From Aminipila sp051883075 (lineage in GTDB: Bacteria > Bacillota > Clostridia > Peptostreptococcales > Anaerovoracaceae), in assembly GCA_051883075.1 (NCBI GenBank), contig JBJETA010000079.1, forward strand, positions 1 to 13,846: 13,846 nucleotides of DNA. The letters run 5' to 3'. Shown piece after piece: positions 7,192 through 13,396 of the stretch. The notes under the pieces were generated by a model. The model made no database searches and was not told the origin of the DNA. It worked only from the letters and a program-made list of their open reading frames with translations. Each line of letters starts with the position of its first letter. Within the stretch, counting starts at the first letter, position 1. Position numbers and translations under genes: made by a program.

Positions 7192-8190
7192 CTAATCCTC
7201 TTTTTCATTTTCTTCATCACGTTCCGGATGACTGCTGTAGTATTTATCATACGCGTTGATAATCTTCTTTACCAGCTCATGTCTTACCACATCCACATCT
7301 TTCAGATAGCAGAAAGCTATCTCTTTAACAGGCTTTAAAACCTTTATCGCCTCTGTAAGCCCCGACTTTTTTCCCTTAGGCAGGTCTATCTGGGTTATAT
7401 CTCCCGTTACAACCGCTTTTGAACCGAAGCCAAGCCTTGTCAGAAACATCTTCATCTGCTCTCTCGTAGTGTTCTGCGCTTCATCAAGAATAATAAATGA
7501 GTTGTCAAGAGTCCTGCCTCTCATATAAGCCAAAGGAACAACCTCTATTACTTCCTTTTCTTTAAGCCTCAAGGCACCCTCTCTGCCCAGAACATCATAA
7601 AGTGCATCATAAAGCGGTCTAAGATAAGGATCTACCTTTTCCTGCAGATCTCCCGGAAGGAAGCCCAGTCTTTCCCCCGCTTCAACAGCAGGTCTTGCCA
7701 GTATTATTTTCTGTACTTCTTTGTTTTTAAACGCATTTATGGCCATTGCCACGGCGATATAAGTTTTACCTGTTCCCGCAGGCCCTATGCCGAATACTAT
7801 ATCTTTTTCCCTTATACTGTTTACATATTCCTTCTGTCCGATGGTCTTAGGTTTAAGGGGTTTTCCCTTATGCGTAAAACATATAATATCTTTGCTTACC
7901 TTACTGTCTCTGTAAGATATGCCGTTTTCGTTTAAAGCAATAACATAGTTTATCTTCTGTGTATCCAGCTTTTCACCCTTCGCAACTATGGCTGCCATCT
8001 CTTCCACAACCTGAATTGCCGCTTCCGACTTTTCTCCCTGAAACAGCAGTTCATTATCGCGCTGTATAATATTTACACCAAAATAGTTTTCTACAATTTT
8101 TAAATTTGAATCCAGGCTTCCGAAAAGCTCTCCTCTGTCAACAGCTTCACTGACCGGAAGCTTCTTCATGTCCTCTACTCTGTTCTCCAA
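7192..8190 (-). CDS. phoH: PhoH-family ATPase
   Basis: P-loop ATPase of the PhoH family, proposed to act in RNA metabolism with YbeY; exact activity unsettled. Numbered from the chosen start (332 aa): N-terminal KH-like region (1-110, with NLKIVENYFGV near 29), Walker A GPAGTGKT (136-143), the family signature RPAVEAGERLGFLPGD (166-181), Walker B FIILDEAQN (232-240), and TGDITQIDLP (262-271). The C-terminus ends in a short acidic run (DEENEKED). The start is uncertain: three consecutive TTG codons lie at 8196-8188 and an ATG at 8169. AGGAG at 8198-8202 is best placed (7 bases) for the third TTG, so 8190 is given; the ATG would drop seven residues. All options overlap the yqfD end, implying translational coupling. 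Confidence 0.95.
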   Translation of the reverse strand: MENRVEDMKKLPVSEAVDRGELFGSLDSNLKIVENYFGVNIIQRDNELLFQGEKSEAAIQVVEEMAAIVAKGEKLDTQKINYVIALNENGISYRDSKVSKDIICFTHKGKPLKPKTIGQKEYVNSIREKDIVFGIGPAGTGKTYIAVAMAINAFKNKEVQKIILARPAVEAGERLGFLPGDLQEKVDPYLRPLYDALYDVLGREGALRLKEKEVIEVVPLAYMRGRTLDNSFIILDEAQNTTREQMKMFLTRLGFGSKAVVTGDITQIDLPKGKKSGLTEAIKVLKPVKEIAFCYLKDVDVVRHELVKKIINAYDKYYSSHPERDEENEKED

Positions 8191-9412
8191 CAACAATCTC
8201 CTGTTCTATACCTATTTTTTGTAATGTCTCTAACATTACAGATACTTCTATTATATTTTTTTCCCGGCTAAAATACAAACCTTTTGTTAGAATTTGCGGA
8301 GTTTCTTTGAAAATTTCTTTCAAATCAGCTCTCAGAAGCCTGTTTACTTCCTTTTCTATCTCACTTCTGCTTCTTTTTTCCGATTTAAGAGACAGTTCCG
8401 AAACCTTTTCTAAGGATACCGAATACGGAAAAGGCCTTATGCCTTCAATGCTTTTTTCGGTTTCAGTATCAAAGACCTCAAACTTCTTTAAGTCCTCACC
8501 GATTTCAAACTCTTTGTCACCTATTTTTATGCCCAGCTTATAATAAGCATTTCCCGTCTTTTGCTTCACGATTTTGTACTCCGGCTGGTTATATACAAAT
8601 CTGTACGGAACCTTCGCCAGAACCTCGCCCTCCGCATGAACAAAGCGTTCCGTAAGTGCGCTTTCAGGACGTCCGTATGCAGTAGATTTCAAAGGCACGG
8701 TTCCGGATATAAGGACATCTCCTTTGCTCACATAGACACCGTCATCAACAGCCCTTATGCCTTCCTCGGGAATGACCTTATATATGTAGCCTTCCCTGTC
8801 AGCCACGATATCACAGGGTCTTGACTTATCTGTTTTCGGCAGATTTTCAGTGCCTTCTACAATTCTGACCTCAGCCAGACAGCCCTTTATGTTTATGCCC
8901 ACAAAAGAAACATTGCCCAGCTTATCATATACATGAAGCTTTAATTTATCCAGATCCATATCCTTCCTGCAGCCTTCGTACAGTCCGCCCTCTTTCAGAC
9001 ATTCCCTTATCTCTTTTTCCGTAAATTTTTCATACCCTTCTATGCGTACTTCAGAAACAAAAAGACTTTGAAAATACAGGATAAATGCAAAGATAAGCAT
9101 GCCGCAGACTTTTCCCTTGTTGTAAAAGAAAGCTTCCAGCCACGGAATAAGACCTTTTTCGCTTATAACGGTTATCCTGTATTTTTTGCCTGCGATATAT
9201 TTCAGGTCTTCGAAATCCTCCCTGCTCACCTTCACATACAGTTCGATGTCGCTTCTGACCTTTATGTCTTTCAGCCGTATGCCATGCTTCATGCAGCGTG
9301 AAATCATTTCCTGAAGCTTAAAGCCCTCTATCCTGATTTCAAGATAATGTTCCGAAAAACTCGATTGCCCTAATATCACCTGATATCTGCACCCTTTCGT
9401 CCTCAATTTCAT
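8147..9412 (-). CDS. yqfD: Sporulation protein YqfD
   Basis: Membrane protein of the YqfD family, expressed in the mother cell (sigma-E regulon) and needed for efficient sporulation in B. subtilis; molecular role unknown. Up to 421 aa. An N-terminal cytoplasmic domain (about 20-95, with YLEIRIEGF and HGIRLKDIKV) is followed by one membrane helix (about 102-119, CGMLIFAFILYFQSLF), a small POTRA-like segment (about 120-185, VSEVRIEGYEKFTEKEI), and a long extracytoplasmic region. VSKGDVLISGTVP (about 231-243) resembles part of a beta-barrel-like or biotinyl-like hairpin. The start is unclear: ATG 9412 lies inside yqfC without a clear SD site, while GTG 9379 would be closer to family length. Either way it overlaps yqfC (stop at 9339) and, at its end, phoH. 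Confidence 0.92.
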   Translation of the reverse strand: MKLRTKGCRYQVILGQSSFSEHYLEIRIEGFKLQEMISRCMKHGIRLKDIKVRSDIELYVKVSREDFEDLKYIAGKKYRITVISEKGLIPWLEAFFYNKGKVCGMLIFAFILYFQSLFVSEVRIEGYEKFTEKEIRECLKEGGLYEGCRKDMDLDKLKLHVYDKLGNVSFVGINIKGCLAEVRIVEGTENLPKTDKSRPCDIVADREGYIYKVIPEEGIRAVDDGVYVSKGDVLISGTVPLKSTAYGRPESALTERFVHAEGEVLAKVPYRFVYNQPEYKIVKQKTGNAYYKLGIKIGDKEFEIGEDLKKFEVFDTETEKSIEGIRPFPYSVSLEKVSELSLKSEKRSRSEIEKEVNRLLRADLKEIFKETPQILTKGLYFSREKNIIEVSVMLETLQKIGIEQEIVVGEQSRGHEEASGQ

Positions 9413-9590
9413 TTATAATCAGATTGTTTCCGCTGACGGAAGTGTAGCGTTTCCCGTTAAAAACCACAACGCTGCTTTCAGAGACAAATACGATACCTTT
9501 TACATTGTCTATTATTCCTACATTTCCGCTGATTAATACTCTCGGCAGATTTATGCTGAAATCAGATTTCAATTCACTTTTTATGTCCAT
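9339..9590 (-). CDS. yqfC: Sporulation protein YqfC
   Basis: Small protein of the YqfC family (83 aa from the chosen start), encoded before yqfD in nearly all endospore formers and controlled by sigma-E in B. subtilis; function unknown. The sequence is mostly beta-type with LPRVLISGN near 16-24 and a run of short hydrophobic strands (GIVFVSESSVVVF), ending IEFFGTLS. The frame opens at ATG 9632, but ATG 9590 follows GGAGG by about 5 bases and gives a normal N-terminus. It is the first gene of the seven-gene block down to DUF4342. I could not find a convincing sigma-E or sigma-A promoter in the 120 bases before it. Confidence 0.92.
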   Translation of the reverse strand: MDIKSELKSDFSINLPRVLISGNVGIIDNVKGIVFVSESSVVVFNGKRYTSVSGNNLIINEIEDERVQISGDIRAIEFFGTLS

Positions 9591-9710
9591 ATATACCTCC
9601 GCCCGCTCAGTTTTGCTGTCCGGATTATTCATATTTTATCCATATCTTAAATCTATTTGTGCAGTCTCCAAAAAATGAATAAAAGACTTAAAATAATGCT
9701 TTCAGGCAAT

Positions 9711-9762
9711 AAAAAAACAGCTGCCGCCGCGTCAAATTGTACTGACGCAGCGATAGCTGTTT
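9711..9762 (-). terminator. Strong Rho-independent terminator after the chemoreceptor gene
   Basis: On the minus strand a 20-position stem (arms 9743-9762 and 9715-9734) has 19 paired positions, two G-U pairs among them, and one A-C mismatch, with an 8-base loop. It is GC-rich at the top and is followed by seven T. It starts 9 bases past the chemoreceptor stop. It should isolate that gene from yqfC downstream. The remaining bases 9591-9710 show nothing further that I can support. Confidence 0.9.
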
Positions 9763-9771
9763 AAAATCCAA

Positions 9772-11982
9772 TTAATATTTATCGTTTGCAGGATCATCAT
9801 AAGGATTGTTTATTGCAGAAGAAGATGTAACATTTCTTACCGGAGCTTCCGGAGCTTTTACAGGGGTTACATGTTCTTCAGCAGGTTCCTTCAGAACTGT
9901 TTCCCTTACCGGTTCAGCCGGTTTTACCACTGTTTCTGTCTTTGGAGTTTCTGCTTTTGGAAGTTCCTTCTTCTTTGGTTCCTCTTTTGGTAAGTCCTTT
10001 TTAGCTTTATCTTTTTTTACATCCTGTTTTACATCTTTTTTCTTTGAGGTATTTGCTTTGCCCTCTGTTGTTTTCTTCTTATCCTCAGATTTTCCGAAAA
10101 GCTTTGAAAAAACGCCGCCTTCTTTTTTCTTTTCAGCTTTCACAGGCTTTGATGCAGAAGGCTTTGTGCTTCCTGAAGTTCTGTTTTTAGCCGGTTTAAC
10201 AGCTTCAGCGTTCTTTTCTTTTGTTTTTTCTTCTTCAGCCTTTGGCTCTTCGGTGTTTTCCTGAACCATTTCAGCTTCAGGGGCTTCTACAGCTTCTCCC
10301 TCTTTGAGCTTGAACTTTCTTACCAGATCCTTCATAATCTGAGCCTGTCCGGCAAGCTCTTCGCTGGCTGCCGCACTCTGTTCAGCAGTTGCCGAATTTG
10401 TCTGTACTACGCTTGAAATCTGGTCAACACCGACAGTTACCTCATTCATTGAAATTACCTGTTCATTTGCCGCCAGTGCAATCTTATCTACACTTTCAAC
10501 AGTAAGAAGTGCCGCACTTACAACACTGCCAAGACTTTCCGCAGTTTCCTGGGCAATCTTTGTTCCCTTTTCAACCGCACTCATTGAACCTTCGATAAGT
10601 ATTGATGTATTCTTGGAAGCCTCCTGGCTCTTATTTGCCAGATTTCTTACTTCATCAGCAACAACAGCAAAGCCCTTTCCTGCTTCTCCCGCACGTGCAG
10701 CTTCTACTGCGGCATTAAGTGCAAGAATATTTGTCTGGAATGCAATATCCTCGATAGTCTTGATAATCTTTCCGATTTCATTTGATTTATCGCTGATTTC
10801 TCCCATGGCCTCAATCATATGCTGCATCTGCTGGTTGCAGTTATTGACTTCAGCACCTGCTTCGTTTGTAGTATCCTTTGCGTGTACTGCATCATCTGCA
10901 GCGCTCTTAACCTTTTCAAGGATTTCATTAATACTTGCCGCAAGTTCCTGAACAGAAGCAGCCTGTTCAGTTGCTCCCTGGGAAAGTGCCTGTGACGCTG
11001 CCGCAACCTGATCCGAACCTGTAGCAACCTGTTCTGCAGAATCGTTGATTCTCTTCATGGTATTGTTAAGAGTTGCCGATATATGCATCAGTGCAGCCTT
11101 AATCTTTGCAAATTCGCCTTCATACGCATGAACAAGTTTGAAGTCCAAGTTACCCTGTGCGACTTCTTCCAGAATTTCCGAAACTTCATTTATATATTCT
11201 ATGTAATCATTTAAACGTACAACCGTCCTGTTAAAGCTCTCGGCAAGTCTGCCAAGCTCATCTTTTGCTTTATATCCAATACTCTGGTTCAAATCACCGT
11301 CTGCAATGGCCTTTGCAACCTTATCGATTTCCTCAAGAGGTTTTGTTATGCTTCGTGCTATAAAAACAAGACCCACAAAGGCAAGTATAATCATTGCAAT
11401 ATTGAAAGCAATCAGGAAAAGTTTTGTTGAACCGTAGAAGGTTTCGTTTGATGCAACAGCTTCGCCTACCAGTTCTTCATTGAATTCAACAAGCTGCTTA
11501 CATCCGCTTCTCATCTTGGTATAAGCTTCAAACGCTGTGCCTTCCATTTCGACAACAGCAGCCTGTTTATTTCCTGCCCTGCTTAAGGTAACTGCTTTCT
11601 GGCTGTTTTTGGTATATGAATTCCACTCAGACTTGGCTGTTTCAAGCTTATTCAAGTCTTCATCACTTACCACGGTATCCATGTAAGCTTCAAACAGTCC
11701 CTGAATCTGACTGTCAATTTCCGTCATCTCTGTTTCAAGCTCCGCCATCTGTGCTGTATCCATGCTTGTCAGATGCTCATACTGGGTTTCCCTGTATGCA
11801 GAAGCAAGTCCGTATATTTCCTCAGCGTCGAGAAGCGCCTCCATATGGCTGTCAGCAATCTCAGACGTTCTGTCGTTCAGATGCTGCATTGACGCTATGG
11901 CAATACCGCTGAAAACCATCAGAATGCATGTAAAGAACACTGCCAACATTAAAAAACGGGTCCTGATTTTAATTCTTTTCAT
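9772..11982 (-). CDS. Methyl-accepting chemotaxis protein with long basic/proline-rich C-terminal tail
   Basis: Transmembrane chemoreceptor signalling to CheA/CheW. From the chosen start (736 aa): TM1 about 10-30 (FLMLAVFFTCILMVF), helical extracellular ligand domain of the four-helix-bundle type (31-185), TM2 188-209, HAMP about 210-262 (SITKPLEEIDKVAKAI), a probable second HAMP 263-315 (EVAQGNLDFKL...), then the coiled-coil signalling domain (316-557) with hairpin tip FQTNILALNAAVEAARAG and FAVVADEVRNLA (about 415-449). Likely methylation regions are GATEQAASVQEL and SATAEQSAAASEEL. Residues from about 560 to 736 are low-complexity Lys/Glu/Pro/Thr, unusual for the family, interrupted by GGVFSKLFGKS. 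No NWETF-like CheR-binding end is present. ATG 11982 has GGAGG 8 bases upstream; longer frames are unlikely. It has its own promoter and terminator. The ligand cannot be predicted. Confidence 0.95.
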   Translation of the reverse strand: MKRIKIRTRFLMLAVFFTCILMVFSGIAIASMQHLNDRTSEIADSHMEALLDAEEIYGLASAYRETQYEHLTSMDTAQMAELETEMTEIDSQIQGLFEAYMDTVVSDEDLNKLETAKSEWNSYTKNSQKAVTLSRAGNKQAAVVEMEGTAFEAYTKMRSGCKQLVEFNEELVGEAVASNETFYGSTKLFLIAFNIAMIILAFVGLVFIARSITKPLEEIDKVAKAIADGDLNQSIGYKAKDELGRLAESFNRTVVRLNDYIEYINEVSEILEEVAQGNLDFKLVHAYEGEFAKIKAALMHISATLNNTMKRINDSAEQVATGSDQVAAASQALSQGATEQAASVQELAASINEILEKVKSAADDAVHAKDTTNEAGAEVNNCNQQMQHMIEAMGEISDKSNEIGKIIKTIEDIAFQTNILALNAAVEAARAGEAGKGFAVVADEVRNLANKSQEASKNTSILIEGSMSAVEKGTKIAQETAESLGSVVSAALLTVESVDKIALAANEQVISMNEVTVGVDQISSVVQTNSATAEQSAAASEELAGQAQIMKDLVRKFKLKEGEAVEAPEAEMVQENTEEPKAEEEKTKEKNAEAVKPAKNRTSGSTKPSASKPVKAEKKKEGGVFSKLFGKSEDKKKTTEGKANTSKKKDVKQDVKKDKAKKDLPKEEPKKKELPKAETPKTETVVKPAEPVRETVLKEPAEEHVTPVKAPEAPVRNVTSSSAINNPYDDPANDKY

Positions 11983-12092
11983 CACAGTTTCCTCCAATTC
12001 AACAAAATAAATATAAAAGCTAAGAAACACACCATTAAAACCGTATATCTATTGCAGTATATTAATTAGTCTATATATTTCTATACAAAGTC

Positions 12093-12121
12093 ATGATACT
12101 ACAATATTTTGTATATTTCAA
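12093..12121 (-). promoter_or_regulatory. Sigma-A-type promoter for the chemoreceptor gene
   Basis: On the minus strand TTGAAA (12121-12116, five of six to consensus) is followed after 17 bases by TATCAT (12098-12093, five of six). Transcription would begin near 12086, giving a 5' leader of about 100 bases. It lies directly after the yqeY terminator. I looked for the sigma-28 flagellar type (TAAA, then GCCGATAA) and did not see it, so class-3 flagellar control is not supported. Confidence 0.65.
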
Positions 12122-12131
12122 CATTTAAAGA

Positions 12132-12169
12132 CAAAAAAGTAAAAACACCCGGATAAAAATCCGAGTGTT
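12132..12169 (-). terminator. Rho-independent terminator after yqeY
   Basis: On the minus strand an 11-bp stem (AACACTCGGAT with ATCCGGGTGTT, one G-U pair) closes a loop of four T and is followed by TTT, AC and six T. It starts 25 bases past the yqeY stop and should end the rpsU-yqeY transcript. Confidence 0.85.
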
Positions 12170-12194
12170 AAAAATGTTTAATCTGCAATTATAA

Positions 12195-12641
12195 TTATGC
12201 AAGAAATTCTTCAACAGCTTTTTTCACGGCGCTTCCGTCGGCTAAACCTTTAACCTTCGGCATAACAGCACCCATAAGTCTGCCCATATTCTGCTTACCG
12301 CCTTCAATACCAAGCTCCGCTGCAACAGTCTTTACAACTTCCGCAATCTTCTCAGGAGACAGCTGTTCAGGCAGGTATGACATCAGAATATCAATTTCTT
12401 TGTTGTAGGATTCCAATAAATCTGTTCTTCCGGCTTTCTCAAAATCAGCGAGGGCGTCTTTTCTCATTTTTACCTGTTTTGTTAAAATTGCCAAAACACC
12501 TTCATCGTCCAGTTCTTCCCTATTATCAACTTCATATTGCTTAATAGCTGCACGAACAAAGTTCACTGTATTTTTTCTGACTTCATCTTTAGCCTTCATG
12601 GCTTCCTTAAAGTCATTTGTTAATCTTTCTTTTAAGGTCAA
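12195..12641 (-). CDS. yqeY: GatB/YqeY domain protein, TTG start
   Basis: Small cytosolic protein (148 aa) related to the C-terminal tail domain of GatB, the tRNA-dependent amidotransferase subunit. It may bind tRNA, but its role is not established. Family hallmarks are LKERLTNDFKEAMKAKD at the start, KNTVNFVRAAIKQYEVD, a middle YLPEQLSPEKI, and the Gly/Met-rich end MGRLMGAVMPKVKGLADG. The frame could open at GTG 12650, but TTG 12641 has GAGGT 7 bases upstream and gives the usual N-terminus beginning just before LKERL. It follows rpsU by 36 bases, the conserved rpsU-yqeY pair. Confidence 0.95.
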   Translation of the reverse strand: MTLKERLTNDFKEAMKAKDEVRKNTVNFVRAAIKQYEVDNREELDDEGVLAILTKQVKMRKDALADFEKAGRTDLLESYNKEIDILMSYLPEQLSPEKIAEVVKTVAAELGIEGGKQNMGRLMGAVMPKVKGLADGSAVKKAVEEFLA

Positions 12642-12648
12642 ATAAAAC

Positions 12649-12653
12649 ACCTC
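12649..12653 (-). promoter_or_regulatory. Shine-Dalgarno site selecting the yqeY TTG start
   Basis: GAGGT on the minus strand overlaps the alternative GTG codon (12650-12648), which makes that GTG an unlikely start, and lies 7 bases before TTG at 12641. Confidence 0.65.
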
Positions 12654-12677
12654 TAATCTATTTTCCGCAAGCTTTGA

Positions 12678-12857
12678 CTAGAACTTCTTAGCCTTTTTTC
12701 TTGCAGCTTCAGACTTCTTCTTTCTCTTTACGCTTGGCTTTTCATAATGTTCTCTTTTTCTTAATTCTGACATTACTCCGTCTCTTGCGCATGATCTCTT
12801 AAATCTCTTAAGAGCACTTTCCAAGCTTTCGTTTTCTCTTACAACTACCTGTGCCAT
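12678..12857 (-). CDS. rpsU: 30S ribosomal protein S21
   Basis: Small basic ribosomal protein of the 30S platform, near the anti-Shine-Dalgarno end of 16S rRNA. At 59 aa it has the normal length: acidic-to-basic N-terminal helix (VRENESLESALKRFKR), SCARDGVMSELRKREHYEKPS, then a Lys/Arg-rich C-terminus ending KKAKKF. ATG 12857 is chosen over the longer frame at 12884, which would add nine non-family residues. AGGAGGTG lies about 9-11 bases upstream. It is transcribed from the promoter at 12925-12953 and is followed by yqeY. Confidence 0.97.
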   Translation of the reverse strand: MAQVVVRENESLESALKRFKRSCARDGVMSELRKREHYEKPSVKRKKKSEAARKKAKKF

Positions 12858-12924
12858 TATCCAATTCACCTCCTGACCTTTCACAACTACTGCATACCGG
12901 ATAATCTCAATCTACAACGTAAGT

Positions 12925-12953
12925 ATTATACTATCCTTTGTCCAATAAGGCAA
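12925..12953 (-). promoter_or_regulatory. Sigma-A-type promoter for rpsU-yqeY
   Basis: On the minus strand TTGCCT (12953-12948, four of six) is followed after exactly 17 bases by a perfect TATAAT (12930-12925). Transcription would start near 12918, giving a leader of about 60 bases before rpsU. It sits in the 120-base gap after the HIT gene. Confidence 0.75.
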
Positions 12954-12980
12954 GCACTTTTTTAGTGAAATTGCATAAAA

Positions 12981-13322
12981 TCAGCCTGGAGGCCATGTCA
13001 TTTTTCTCTTTCCGAGAAGATGAAAATGCAGGTGCTTTACAGTCTGGAATCCGTCTTCCCCGCAGTTGTTTACAAGTCTGTAACCGTTTTCAAGTCCGAG
13101 CTCCGCTGCAATCTCCTGAACCTTTAACATAATATGACCCATCAGTTCCTTGTCCTCTTCACCTACATCATCCAGAGAAGCTATGTGCTTTTTAGGTATG
13201 ATGAGCACATGGACAGGCGCCTGCGGTTCCAAATCATGGAAGCAGACTATCTGTTCATCTTCATAAACAATATTTGACGGGATTTCTTTATTTGCAATCA
13301 TACAAAAGATACAGTCTGCCAT
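12981..13322 (-). CDS. hinT: HIT-family (HINT-type) nucleotide-binding protein
   Basis: Small cytosolic protein of the histidine triad superfamily; HINT members hydrolyse purine nucleoside phosphoramidates such as AMP-lysine. At 113 aa it has family length. Numbered from the chosen start: CIFC (4-7) with IANKEIPS, VYEDEQIVCFHDLEPQAP (19-36), HVLIIPKKHI (38-47), NNCGEDG (85-91), and the histidine triad HLHFHLLG (His97, His99, His101), ending MTWPPG as in HINT proteins. The CxxC with downstream His may bind zinc, as in some bacterial homologues. ATG at 13331 is two codons upstream of the given ATG 13322, but AAAGGA is spaced for 13322. It has its own promoter and lies next to mtaB and rpsU. Confidence 0.96.
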   Translation of the reverse strand: MADCIFCMIANKEIPSNIVYEDEQIVCFHDLEPQAPVHVLIIPKKHIASLDDVGEEDKELMGHIMLKVQEIAAELGLENGYRLVNNCGEDGFQTVKHLHFHLLGKRKMTWPPG

Positions 13323-13355
13323 AAAAATCATCCTTTCTACTTTTTTATTGCTTTA

Positions 13356-13384
13356 ATTATATGCTCTGTATTTGTATTTTACAA
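13356..13384 (-). promoter_or_regulatory. Sigma-A-type promoter for the HIT gene
   Basis: On the minus strand TTGTAA (13384-13379, four of six) is followed after 17 bases by a perfect TATAAT (13361-13356). Transcription would begin near 13349, about 27 bases before the HIT start. No terminator for mtaB is visible in the 74-base gap, so read-through from mtaB is also possible. Confidence 0.75.
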
Positions 13385-13396
13385 GATTTTTAAATG

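Noticed and set aside
9591..9710. Sigma-E or sigma-A promoter for yqfC
   Set aside because: TTGGAG with TAAGAT (spacing 16) and a GCATTATT-like element were examined; matches are too poor for this AT-rich stretch.
9806..10264. Long open frame on the plus strand opposite the chemoreceptor tail
   Set aside because: It is rich in Phe and Ser because it mirrors Lys/Glu/Ala codons of the minus-strand gene; no ribosome binding site or family resemblance.
10200..10320. Frameshift that could have created the chemoreceptor tail
   Set aside because: The frame continues without stops for about 175 residues with consistent composition and ends just before a strong terminator, so the tail looks genuine.
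11983..12131. c-di-GMP riboswitch or sigma-28 promoter in the chemoreceptor leader
   Set aside because: The conserved GEMM core and the GCCGATAA-type -10 are not present; only a sigma-A-like promoter is supported.
12950..12976. HIT gene terminator
   Set aside because: A weak 4-bp plus 4-bp interrupted stem with no T-run; it overlaps the -35 of the rpsU promoter.
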